NCBI GenBank assembly: GCA_001820655.1 | Contig: MHQM01000042.1 | Location: 1 to 7,652, forward strand | From: Candidatus Sungbacteria bacterium RIFCSPHIGHO2_02_FULL_52_23 | GTDB taxonomy: Bacteria > Patescibacteriota > Minisyncoccia > Sungbacterales > HO2-52-23 | Length of the DNA stretch: 7,652 nucleotides | Reading direction: 5' to 3' | Shown: positions 1-6,644 of the stretch, one piece after another | How the letters are laid out: each line of letters begins with the position of its first letter | How positions within the stretch are numbered: position 1 is the stretch's first letter | Notes under the pieces: model-generated | Seen by the model: the letters and a program-made list of their open reading frames with translations, nothing else | What the model was told of the DNA's origin: nothing | Databases searched by the model: none | Translations under genes and position numbers: made by a program

Positions 1-1238
1 CCTGCTTTGGTGGCGTCTGGTGTCATCTGCTTCCAGCGCAATAATTCCGGATCATAGTCCGGCGCACGGAAGAAATAATCTACCCGATCCGCAATTTCGG
101 AAAGTTTTTTCAGACGCGGCTGTTCAAGCGCCACAATCTTTTTCAAATAATCATCGTGCATTGACCCATCCAACATTCTCACATTCTCAAGAATGTGAGA
201 ATGTTGCGAGAGGTACGGCTTGCAGAGTTCCGTAAGCTCAATGAGAGATTTCTTGCGTATATACTCTCCGTTCATCCAATCAAGCTTTTGGAAATCAAAA
301 ATGGCGCCGGATTTTTGCACCCGCTCAAGGGAAAATTCGCTGATGAGTTCTTCCCGCGAGAGAATTTCGCGATCCTGCCCGGGACTCCATCCGAGAAGCG
401 CCATGAAGTTAAACAGAGCTTCAGGCAGATACCCCTGCTCTTTGTACTCAATCACCGATGTCGCGCCATGCCGCTTGGAGAGCTTGGAGCGGTCGGGGCC
501 AAGTATCAAAGGCAGATGCGCGTAGTGCGGGATGAGGAATCCCAGAGCTTCGCCAAGCAGAATGTGTTTGGGGGTATTTGCAATATGGTCTTCGCCGCGG
601 ATGACGTGCGAAATCTTCATTTCGCAATCATCCACGACTACGGCAAAGTGATACAGAGGATCGCGCAGAGATCGCGCTATGGAAAAATCCCCTATCAGAT
701 CGGATGCAAAAGACAACTCGCCGCGGATAAGATCGGTGAATGCAATCTGCCGTCCCGCAGGCGTCTTAAAGCGCACAATATAATCAGAAGCGCCAGATTT
801 TATGCGTTCTTCTGCCTCGGCCAAACTCAAATCGCGATACACGCAGGCATGAATCGGCGCTTTTTTCTCGTGTAGCAAACGTTTTCCCTCTTCCTCAAGA
901 TCAGCTTCGGAATGAAAGCAGTAAAACGCTTTGCCATCTTTGAGAAGCTCCCGCAAGTATCGCTCATAGTTATCTGTGCGTTCCGACTGGCGATACGCTC
1001 CATAGGAGCCTCCCTGCTCCGGTCCTTCGTCCGGATCAATACCGAGCCACCGCAAGCCGTCAAAAATATTCTGCTCGTATTTTTTATCCGAACGCTCCAG
1101 GTCGGTATCCTCTATACGCAATACAAAAGTACCGCCCTGATTCTTGGCAAACAAATAGTTAAAAAGCGCGGCACGCGCAGTGCCGATATGCAGATTTCCC
1201 GTAGGGCTCGGTGCAATTCTGACTCGTATACCAGACAT
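1..1238 (-). CDS. gltX: glutamyl-tRNA synthetase, C-terminus cut by the window edge
   Basis: Class I aminoacyl-tRNA synthetase that charges tRNA-Glu with L-glutamate in the cytoplasm. The frame stays open from ATG at 1238 to base 1, giving 412 codons; bacterial GluRS is usually about 460-500 residues, so the end of the anticodon-binding domain is missing here. Visible motifs: the HIGH-type signature PSPTGNLHIGT (residues 10-20), RIEDTD (41-46), IRGEDH (213-218), the KMSKS-type loop SKLSKRHGA (251-259), and WMNGEYIR (321-328). The start is four bases after the murG stop. A GGGAG lies 12 bases upstream inside murG, a long spacing, so translation may depend on readthrough from murG. Residues 345-356 are encoded by a perfect palindrome (171-206) in what should be the linker before the anticodon-binding domain. 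Whether the enzyme is discriminating or also charges tRNA-Gln cannot be read from this sequence. Identity is secure. Confidence 0.95.
   Translation of the reverse strand, partial: MSGIRVRIAPSPTGNLHIGTARAALFNYLFAKNQGGTFVLRIEDTDLERSDKKYEQNIFDGLRWLGIDPDEGPEQGGSYGAYRQSERTDNYERYLRELLKDGKAFYCFHSEADLEEEGKRLLHEKKAPIHACVYRDLSLAEAEERIKSGASDYIVRFKTPAGRQIAFTDLIRGELSFASDLIGDFSIARSLRDPLYHFAVVVDDCEMKISHVIRGEDHIANTPKHILLGEALGFLIPHYAHLPLILGPDRSKLSKRHGATSVIEYKEQGYLPEALFNFMALLGWSPGQDREILSREELISEFSLERVQKSGAIFDFQKLDWMNGEYIRKKSLIELTELCKPYLSQHSHILENVRMLDGSMHDDYLKKIVALEQPRLKKLSEIADRVDYFFRAPDYDPELLRWKQMTPDATKA
171..206. repeat. perfect 17-bp inverted repeat inside gltX
   Basis: The arms CAACATTCTCACATTCT (171-187) and AGAATGTGAGAATGTTG (190-206) are exact reverse complements separated by 2 bases. 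Each arm also holds ACATTCT twice, so the element has internal direct symmetry as well. It is read in frame as gltX residues 345-356 (QHSHILENVRML) without breaking the frame. The encoded stretch falls between the catalytic body and the anticodon-binding part, where length varies in the family. It could be a small inserted palindrome or an mRNA hairpin; the sequence alone does not decide. Confidence 0.85.
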
Positions 1239-1242
1239 GATT

Positions 1243-2373
1243 CTAATGTACTCCCAGCTTTAAAATTTCGCGGGCGACGACTTCCACGGCATCCAACCTC
1301 GCAAAGCGTTTGGCTGCCTCGCCCATCCGCTTCATACGCTCCAGATCATCCGTCAATTTTTTGATTTCCGCAAGAAGCACGTGCGGTGTCAGATTCGCTT
1401 CTTCCAAAATCACGGCAGCGCCGTCCGCCGCGTATGCATACGCATTTTGCCACTGGTGATTCTGTGCGGCGTGCGACAGCGGCACCAGAATAGACGGGAT
1501 TCCGTGTGCGGCAATCTCAAAAATGGATGATGCGCTCGCGCGGGAGACGATGAGATTGCAAGCCGCATAAAAATCTCGTATGCCCGTCTCGTCCATAAAT
1601 CCGACCGGATGATACCGCTCTTTGTGGTGGAATTCCAGGATCACGCTTGCTTGCTCCCTGACCTCGTCAAAATTCTTTTCGCCCGTCTGATGTATGATCT
1701 CATATTTGTCCGTGAGCTCCCGTAGGATGCCGAGAGCCGCATCATTGAGCGGTGCCGCTCCTTGGGACGCGCCGATCAGGCCGACGACCGGCGTGGCAGA
1801 GATGATCTCAAACGCTTCCCGCGCGTCATCCCGCGCGCCGCCGAGGATCCTGCGGCGCAGAGGAATCCCGACCAGAGCCGTCTTGCCCGCCGGAAAATAC
1901 TGCCCGGCTTCGGCAAACGCGATCCCGATACGGGTAGCGTATCGCGCCGAAAACATATTTACTTTTCCGGGTATCGCATCCGATTCGTGGATGATGATGG
2001 GGATGCGAAATATAATCGCGGCCAAGACCCCCGGCAATGCCCCCCAGCCGCCTTTGGAAAACACCACGTCCGGCACAACAAGAAACATATTCCAGAGTGC
2101 CTGCCAAAAGCCCACAAAAAGGCCCAGCATATCGCGGAGGTTGAGCAGTGCTTCTTGCGCGGAAGATACGGGACGCCATTTTCCCGACCGGACTTTTATC
2201 CGCACGACTTCTTCTTCATCAAGCAGGCGCGCGCCAAGGTCATCCGGACTCATATAGAAAAGCTCCAGATCCAGGATCCGCTCGTCTTCGGCGACGCGCT
2301 TGATCTCCCGAATCAATGCAAGGATAGGGAAGAAATGCCCGCCTGTACCGCCTCCGGTGAATAAAATACGCAT
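1243..2373 (-). CDS. murG: UDP-GlcNAc:undecaprenyl-PP-MurNAc-pentapeptide GlcNAc transferase (lipid II synthase)
   Basis: MurG adds GlcNAc from UDP-GlcNAc to lipid I at the inner face of the membrane, giving lipid II. The 376-residue length is normal (about 350-380). Visible motifs: N-terminal glycine loop FTGGGTGGHFFP (5-16); SKGGWGALPG (106-115), where the classic form is GGYVSGP; HESDAIPG (129-136), usually HEQNAIPG; GASQGAAPLND (201-211), the second glycine-rich loop; and the sugar-nucleotide site SRASASSIFEIAAHG (277-291) followed by VPLSHAAQNHQWQNA (297-311). A hydrophobic patch around residues 83-100 fits the membrane-association face. ATG at 2373 is chosen because MRILFTGGG is the expected N-terminus; no clear Shine-Dalgarno precedes it. 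It follows ftsW after a 77-base repeat-rich spacer and precedes gltX by four bases. The substitutions at conserved positions look lineage-specific and do not suggest inactivation. Confidence 0.96.
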   Translation of the reverse strand: MRILFTGGGTGGHFFPILALIREIKRVAEDERILDLELFYMSPDDLGARLLDEEEVVRIKVRSGKWRPVSSAQEALLNLRDMLGLFVGFWQALWNMFLVVPDVVFSKGGWGALPGVLAAIIFRIPIIIHESDAIPGKVNMFSARYATRIGIAFAEAGQYFPAGKTALVGIPLRRRILGGARDDAREAFEIISATPVVGLIGASQGAAPLNDAALGILRELTDKYEIIHQTGEKNFDEVREQASVILEFHHKERYHPVGFMDETGIRDFYAACNLIVSRASASSIFEIAAHGIPSILVPLSHAAQNHQWQNAYAYAADGAAVILEEANLTPHVLLAEIKKLTDDLERMKRMGEAAKRFARLDAVEVVAREILKLGVH

Positions 2374-2450
2374 AGAAAATCATGAAGCATGAATTATGAA
2401 GCATGAATTATGGGAAATCAGTCCCTAATTCATAATTCTTAATTCGAGAT
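2374..2450. repeat. AT-rich tandem and inverted repeats in the ftsW-murG spacer
   Basis: The whole 77-base gap is built of repeats. On the plus strand the 14-base unit ATGAAGCATGAATT occurs twice back to back (2382-2395 and 2396-2409). ATGAATTATGGGA (2403-2415) then faces TCCCTAATTCAT (2422-2433), an inverted repeat with one extra base in one arm and a 6-base loop. CATAATTCTTAATTC follows at 2431-2445. On the transcribed strand this reads GAATTAAGAATTATGAATTA, related to the low-complexity stretch within murD. No T-run follows the hairpin in the transcribed direction, so it does not look like a normal intrinsic terminator. No Shine-Dalgarno for murG is present within it. Confidence 0.8.
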
Positions 2451-3551
2451 TCAAGTGTGTCTTGAGATATTCAATAAAATACCTACTCCCGCGAGCGTAA
2501 TTGCAAGCGACGTGCCTCCGTAGGAAACAAACGGGAGCGGAATACCGGTCAGAGGCATCAGTCCCGAGATCGCGGCCATATTGATGAACGCTTGACTCAT
2601 GATACCAGCCGTGATCCCCGCCGCCAAGAGCTTGCCAAACACATCCGGAGCGCGCTTGGCGACGCCGAGACCCTTGATGAAAAACAGGAGAAAGCACGTG
2701 ATGAGCAATGCCACGCCGAAAAACCCCATTTCTTCGGCAAAGATCGCGAATATTGAGTCCCCCATCGGCTCGGGCAGATACTGGTATTTCTGGACACTCT
2801 TCCCGAACCCCTGCCCCCAAAATCCTCCAGACCCGATCGCGATAAAAGCCTGGCTGATCTGGTATCCCGCGCCCTGCGGGTCGCTTCCCGGATTCAAAAA
2901 CACAAGCAGGCGCGCAAGGCGATACGGTGCCAGCTGAACCACCAGATACAGCACCCCTATACCAAGCATGCCGAGAACTACGGCCTGCGATGTCTTTCCG
3001 CCGCCCAAAAGATACATAAAACCGGCCGTCATTAGGACGACAATCAGCGTCCCGACATCAGGCTGCATGATCAGAAATGCGGCGACTACGCTCACCATCA
3101 AAGCAAATGGAATCATGCCGTACGATACGCTCCCGACCTCGCGACGGCGCGAATCAAGCCAGCTTGCCAGATAAATGACAAACGTAAGCTTGAGGAGCTC
3201 GGACGGCTGAAAACTCACAGGACCGAGTTTCAGCCACCGCGTCGCCCCTCCAAAAGACATTTTCAGTTGAGGTACAAACAAAAGCCCGAGGCACACAAAA
3301 GACATCAGCAAAAGCGGCAGAGCAAATTTGCGCCATGTCCGGTACGAAATGCGCGATGTCGCATACATCGCGACAATACCCACGCCGCCGCCCAGCAAAA
3401 GCTGCCGCGCGGCATATCCGGTCACCGACCCGAGATTTTTATAGGACAGCATCATGGATGCTGATCCCAAGACAAACAAACCTCCGACAAAAAGAATCGC
3501 GGTCAGGACAAGAAGCTGTTTATCTACGGCGTGCGGATGGTGTCTGTTCAT
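2451..3551 (-). CDS. ftsW: SEDS-family peptidoglycan glycosyltransferase FtsW
   Basis: A multi-pass membrane protein that polymerises lipid II into glycan strands at the division septum, normally paired with a class B penicillin-binding protein. Its 366 residues match the SEDS core. Visible: about ten hydrophobic segments beginning at residues 12-32; FQPSELLKL (114-122); QPDVGT (163-168); NPGSDPQGAGYQ (220-231); the large extracellular loop with YLPEPMGDSIFAIFAEEMG (258-276), whose Asp265 corresponds to the catalytic Asp of SEDS polymerases; and GLMPLTGIPLPFVSYGGTS (330-348). The position between murD and murG favours FtsW over its paralogue RodA. The ATG directly abuts a 161-bp palindromic element, which supplies the only upstream signals: AGTAGG five bases before the ATG and a promoter-like pair further up. 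The cytoplasmic tails are very short, with no long C-terminal extension. Confidence 0.95.
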   Translation of the reverse strand: MNRHHPHAVDKQLLVLTAILFVGGLFVLGSASMMLSYKNLGSVTGYAARQLLLGGGVGIVAMYATSRISYRTWRKFALPLLLMSFVCLGLLFVPQLKMSFGGATRWLKLGPVSFQPSELLKLTFVIYLASWLDSRRREVGSVSYGMIPFALMVSVVAAFLIMQPDVGTLIVVLMTAGFMYLLGGGKTSQAVVLGMLGIGVLYLVVQLAPYRLARLLVFLNPGSDPQGAGYQISQAFIAIGSGGFWGQGFGKSVQKYQYLPEPMGDSIFAIFAEEMGFFGVALLITCFLLFFIKGLGVAKRAPDVFGKLLAAGITAGIMSQAFINMAAISGLMPLTGIPLPFVSYGGTSLAITLAGVGILLNISRHT

Positions 3552-3712
3552 TAGACCTACTGATTAAATATTATTCTGCTCCGATGTCCAGATTTCGGCT
3601 ACGACTTTGCAAAAATTATTCAACATATACGCCGTATATGTCTCATAATTTTTGCTTCGTCTCGCACGAAATCTGAACATCTCGTAACGAAACTATTTAA
3701 TCAGTAGGTCTA
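3552..3712. mobile_element. MITE-like long palindromic element with 19-bp terminal inverted repeats
   Basis: The ends TAGACCTACTGATTAAATA (3552-3570) and its exact reverse complement (3694-3712) enclose a sequence that is itself largely palindromic. CGATGTCCAGATTTCG (3582-3597) faces CGAAATCTGAACATC (3667-3681) with one mismatch. GCAAAAATTATTCAACATATAC (3609-3630) faces 3634-3655 with only a 3-base internal mismatch and a 3-base tip. The whole could fold into one hairpin about 75 bp long. It fills the ftsW-murD gap exactly: it ends one base before the murD stop codon and abuts the ftsW ATG. No coding capacity is present, so any mobility would need a transposase supplied in trans. No second copy exists in this window and no target-site duplication is evident. 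A structural or regulatory hairpin is the alternative. Confidence 0.7.
3563..3590 (-). promoter_or_regulatory. candidate ftsW promoter inside the palindromic element
   Basis: On the minus strand TGGACA (3590-3585) and TTTAAT (3568-3563) are each 5/6 matches to the sigma-70 type -35 and -10 hexamers, with a 16-base spacer. Only 11 bases separate the -10 from the ftsW ATG, so a transcript would start about four bases before the ATG and be nearly leaderless. Because the element is palindromic, a weaker mirror pair (TGAACA, 16 bases, TTTAAT) points the other way at 3675-3702. This is pattern-based only. Confidence 0.35.
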
Positions 3713-3713
3713 T

Positions 3714-5057
3714 TTACTTTCTTTGAAGCGCTTTTACCGCGCGGGCAAATTGTTCCCCGCGGTCAAACTCGTTTAAAAAGAGGCCGAAACTTGTAGCCCC
3801 CGGAGAAAGCAGAATATAATCCCCTCTTCGCGCCATACGGTATGCCGTATGTACGGCCTGCTTCATGGAAGATGCTTTCTTTATCCTTAATTCTTGCTTC
3901 TTGCTTCTTAATTCCCGCATCATCCGATCCGTCGCACTCCCCGGAAGCAAGACCACTGCATCAGCAGATTTTTTCATCTCCGCAATCATCGCGCCAAAAT
4001 CCAGTTTTTTATCCTGCCCTCCGGCAATCAAGATCAGTTTATGATCCGCTCCCGCGCGACCGCGAAAACGCCGGATCGCGGCGATCGTAGCAGGCGGGAT
4101 CGTGGCCGTCGTATCGTCTACAAAATGCACGCCGCGGACAGTGCCGATCATATGCTGGCGCGATTCAAGTCCTTTGAAAGCCGTGATCGTGCGCGCAATC
4201 GCGGCGGGTGCCACGCCAAAATGCCGCGCGACTCCCACAGCAAGAGTCGCGGCGGGTCTGTAGTGCGCGCCAAGATTCCGATCAACCGCATCCTGCAAAG
4301 ACATGGGGAGACGTACCTCACTGACGCGGCCCGGAGCTTTTGCCGCAAGGCGGCGTAGCGCATCATCGCCAGCAGGGATAAAAAGAACATCACGCGCATG
4401 CTGGTAGCGAAAGACAACGGATTTTGCCTGCGTGTACTCGCGCATGCCGCGATGCCAGTTGAGATGATCGCGCATGATATTGGTCAATACCGCGACCGCA
4501 GGACTTTTTTTCTCCACCGTAAGATCCATGAGTTGAAAACTGGAAAGCTCAAGTACCACAAGATCGTCTTTTTTGATCTCCGGCAGAATCCCGAGTACCG
4601 AGCGGCGGATATTGCCGCCGTAATGCACACGTGATCCGAATTTTGTCTTCAAAATCTGCCAGATGAGATACGTGGTCGTAGATTTGCCGCGCGTGCCGGT
4701 CACCCCCACGATTTGCGCGGGACACAAAGCAAAAAAAATAGCGATATCGCTGGTAACAGGTACCCCGCGCGCAAGAGCTTCTTTCAAATGCGGCGAATCA
4801 CGCCGCACGCCCGGGTTTTTTACAATAAGATCGGCGGCAAGGAAATCTTCCGCCCGATGCTCGCCGAGCACATACCGCACGCCTTTCAGGCGCGCGAGCG
4901 CGCGAAGTGTGGGTGTAAGCTCGCGGCGCGTACGCAGATCCGTCACCGTCACCCGCGCTCCCTGCCGCACAAAAAACTCCACCGCCCCCGCTCCCCCGCC
5001 ATGAAGCCCAAGCCCCATGATCAGTATATGTTTTCCCCTGACATCTTCCGGATTCAT
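3714..5057 (-). CDS. murD: UDP-N-acetylmuramoyl-L-alanine:D-glutamate ligase
   Basis: Cytoplasmic ATP-dependent ligase that adds D-glutamate to UDP-MurNAc-L-Ala. 447 residues, normal for MurD. Visible: N-terminal UDP-binding Rossmann fold GLGLHGGG (15-22); NPGVRRDSP (81-89); Walker A loop GVTGTRGKSTTT (118-129); ELSSFQL (170-176); TNIMRDHLNWH (192-202) followed by YTQAK, whose Lys212 matches the carbamylated lysine; DDTTATIPPAT (314-324) in place of the usual NDSKAT; GGQDKKLDF (346-354); and LSPGATSFGLFLNEFDRG (417-434). The start is ATG 5057, giving MNPEDVRGKHILIMG. An in-frame upstream ATG (5147) would add 30 Arg-rich residues lying inside the deacylase gene and is not credible. AAAGGAA sits 7 bases before the chosen ATG. 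The ATG overlaps the deacylase stop as ATGA, implying translational coupling. Residues 381-399 hold a low-complexity charged insert (ELRSKKQELRIKK). Confidence 0.95.
   Translation of the reverse strand: MNPEDVRGKHILIMGLGLHGGGAGAVEFFVRQGARVTVTDLRTRRELTPTLRALARLKGVRYVLGEHRAEDFLAADLIVKNPGVRRDSPHLKEALARGVPVTSDIAIFFALCPAQIVGVTGTRGKSTTTYLIWQILKTKFGSRVHYGGNIRRSVLGILPEIKKDDLVVLELSSFQLMDLTVEKKSPAVAVLTNIMRDHLNWHRGMREYTQAKSVVFRYQHARDVLFIPAGDDALRRLAAKAPGRVSEVRLPMSLQDAVDRNLGAHYRPAATLAVGVARHFGVAPAAIARTITAFKGLESRQHMIGTVRGVHFVDDTTATIPPATIAAIRRFRGRAGADHKLILIAGGQDKKLDFGAMIAEMKKSADAVVLLPGSATDRMMRELRSKKQELRIKKASSMKQAVHTAYRMARRGDYILLSPGATSFGLFLNEFDRGEQFARAVKALQRK
3873..3916 (-). repeat. in-frame low-complexity repeat in murD (ELR/KK type)
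   Basis: The transcribed strand reads GAATTAAGAAGCAAGAAGC and then AAGAATTAAGGATAAAGAA. That is two GAATTAAG cores with GAAGCAA repeated between them, encoding RELRSKKQELRIKK (murD residues 381-394). The base composition (A/G-rich, almost no C) differs sharply from the surrounding GC-rich coding sequence. The GAATTAAGAA core also occurs in the ftsW-murG spacer at 2436-2445. It sits in a loop region of the C-terminal domain, where the family tolerates length change. Confidence 0.65.
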
Positions 5058-6637
5058 ACGCGTGTTCCTTTGCGTAATATCGCGCCCGCGCGGACGTCCA
5101 TGTATTTGCCCTGTGATACCGCGATTTTGCCGTTTACGATCACCCACTCAATCCCTGCCGGATACCGATAGGGATTTTCGTAGGTGGCGCGATCACGAAT
5201 GAGACGCGGGTCAAAGATCACAATATCCGCGGCGTTGCCTTTTGCGATCATCCCGCGCCCGGTGATGCCAAGCGCGCGCGCAGGACCGCTTGCCATTTTT
5301 ATGATTGCATCTTCCGGCTTGAGCAGACCCATATCATTGACCATGCGATGCCAGAAATGCGGAAACGCGCCAAAGGATCGCGGGTGCGCGAGATTGCCGC
5401 TTGTAATCGCATCCTGCGAAAGCGCATAGCCGTCTGACGCCACCAGTGAATTCGGATCGCGTAGAGCGGCCGCCGTATTTTTGCCGGATACTGTGCGCCC
5501 GAGGATCGTCACCCGACCTTCATTGCCGCGCACGATATCAAGCAGGGCATCCTCCGGCGACACACCCATATTTTCCGCAAGGGCGGCAAGCGTCCTACCC
5601 ACGATAGACGGATGCTTTGCTCCGATCACCACGATACGATCGTAATGCAATGTCCTGCCCTGCAAAGCTTCTATGATACGCTTGCGCTCAATCTGCGAAT
5701 CAATCCGCGCAAAGAGATCTTCAAAGCCTCCCCTGCGCGCCCACGGAGGGATCAGCAAGTACAGCTGTGAGCCGGTCGTGCGATATGGCGATACATCAAA
5801 ACAAATATCCACTCCCGATTCGCGAGCATTAGCAATGATGCCGAATATCTTGGCGGCATCGGGCCATGCCTTGCGGCCGATTATTTTAAAATGGCTTATC
5901 ACAACTGCAACTCCCGCTTCCCGCGCGATCCGCACCGCCTCGTTGACCGCGGACAGCACTTCAGTGCCTTCGCTCCGCAGATGTATTTTTAAAACTCCTC
6001 CGAGCTCCGACAGAGGCTCGGCAATTTCAATCAATTCTTCCGTCGTGGATACCCTCTCGTGCCCGTATGAAAGCCCGAGCGAAAGCCCAAATGCGCCCTG
6101 CTTGATGCTCCGCTCAAGCAAGAGACGTATCTCCGCGCGCCGCTCAAGCGACAGCGGAGCGGGGTCATTGCCCGCGACTCCCCTGCGCAGAGTGCCGTAT
6201 CCTGCAAGCGTGCCGAAATTCACGCCAAAGCGCATGCTATTCATGGCGGCCAGAAATTCGTCCATCCCGACCCAGTTGATGCCGATCTGGGAAAAATCAG
6301 CCCACTTGCTGACTACGCGTATCGCATCGGGCGAAACCAAAGGGGCCAGCGACGCGCCGCAGTTGCCTCCAATGACGGTGGTAATACCCTGCATGAGCAT
6401 GCTCTCCATCGCGGGGTATCGGAACATCGTCAGATGCGTATCCGAGTGATTGGTGATGTCAATAAATCCCGGGGCGACAAATTTGCCCGGTACGCTGATT
6501 TCCGTCTTTGCGCTCAAGCCCGACAGCGCTCCGATGCGCGTAATCTTGCCATCGTCAATCGCAATATCCTGCACCGCAGGCGGAGCGCCCGTGCCGTCAA
6601 GCACCGATCCTGATCTGATAATGATATCGTGCGCCAT
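5054..6637 (-). CDS. N-acyl-D-amino-acid deacylase family amidohydrolase
   Basis: Family enzymes hydrolyse N-acyl-D-amino acids to a free D-amino acid plus a carboxylate, using a metal-dependent TIM-barrel. 527 residues, within the family's usual 480-540, with no signal peptide, so cytoplasmic. Visible (ATG numbering): N-terminal beta-sandwich start DIIIRSGSVLDGTG (4-17); PGFIDITNHSD (56-66), where the family normally has PGFID-HTHDD; GGNCGASLAPL (90-100) with the metal-ligand Cys93; IHLRSEG (218-224) with His219; ISHFKIIG (247-254) with His249; ASDGYAL (400-406) with Asp402; and the C-terminal return GNAADIVIFDP (467-477). Only the first His of HxH is missing (Thr62). ATG 6637 is chosen; GTG 6640 immediately before it is an equal alternative. 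No good Shine-Dalgarno precedes either. The stop overlaps the murD start as ATGA. The family is confident; the substrate is unknown, and hydantoinase-like or D-glutamate-specific activity cannot be separated by eye. Confidence 0.88.
   Translation of the reverse strand: MAHDIIIRSGSVLDGTGAPPAVQDIAIDDGKITRIGALSGLSAKTEISVPGKFVAPGFIDITNHSDTHLTMFRYPAMESMLMQGITTVIGGNCGASLAPLVSPDAIRVVSKWADFSQIGINWVGMDEFLAAMNSMRFGVNFGTLAGYGTLRRGVAGNDPAPLSLERRAEIRLLLERSIKQGAFGLSLGLSYGHERVSTTEELIEIAEPLSELGGVLKIHLRSEGTEVLSAVNEAVRIAREAGVAVVISHFKIIGRKAWPDAAKIFGIIANARESGVDICFDVSPYRTTGSQLYLLIPPWARRGGFEDLFARIDSQIERKRIIEALQGRTLHYDRIVVIGAKHPSIVGRTLAALAENMGVSPEDALLDIVRGNEGRVTILGRTVSGKNTAAALRDPNSLVASDGYALSQDAITSGNLAHPRSFGAFPHFWHRMVNDMGLLKPEDAIIKMASGPARALGITGRGMIAKGNAADIVIFDPRLIRDRATYENPYRYPAGIEWVIVNGKIAVSQGKYMDVRAGAILRKGTRV
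5065..5071 (-). promoter_or_regulatory. Shine-Dalgarno of murD inside the deacylase 3' end
   Basis: AAAGGAA, read on the minus strand, lies 7 bases before ATG 5057. It supports that start over the longer in-frame start at 5147. Together with the ATGA overlap it suggests murD is translated by re-initiation or coupling after the deacylase. Confidence 0.7.
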
Positions 6638-6644
6638 CACTTAC

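Noticed and set aside
195..875. 226-residue open frame on the plus strand
   Set aside because: Lies fully antisense to gltX, whose motifs are unmistakable; no ribosome-binding site and no recognisable domain.
1..1238. gltX as a broken gene, since no bounded frame ends in the window
   Set aside because: The frame is continuous from 1238 to base 1 without a stop; it is simply cut by the window edge.
1694..2364. Two overlapping plus-strand open frames of 187 and 200 residues
   Set aside because: Both are antisense to murG and have shadow-like composition.
2403..2433. Intrinsic terminator between ftsW and murG
   Set aside because: AT-rich imperfect stem with no U-run after it in the transcribed direction.
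2374..2450. CRISPR-like array in the ftsW-murG spacer
   Set aside because: The 14-base units are adjacent with no spacers and only two copies.
2425..2820. 131-residue minus-strand frame overlapping ftsW
   Set aside because: Shifted-frame shadow of the ftsW 3' part; its C-terminal ELRIMN comes only from the spacer repeat.
5058..5147. Longer N-terminus for murD from ATG 5147
   Set aside because: The extra 30 residues are Arg-rich, lie in the deacylase coding region and precede the normal MurD N-terminus; the Shine-Dalgarno and ATGA overlap support 5057.
5673..6449. 258-residue open frame on the plus strand
   Set aside because: Antisense to the deacylase gene; Ser/Arg/Pro-rich shadow translation without domain features.
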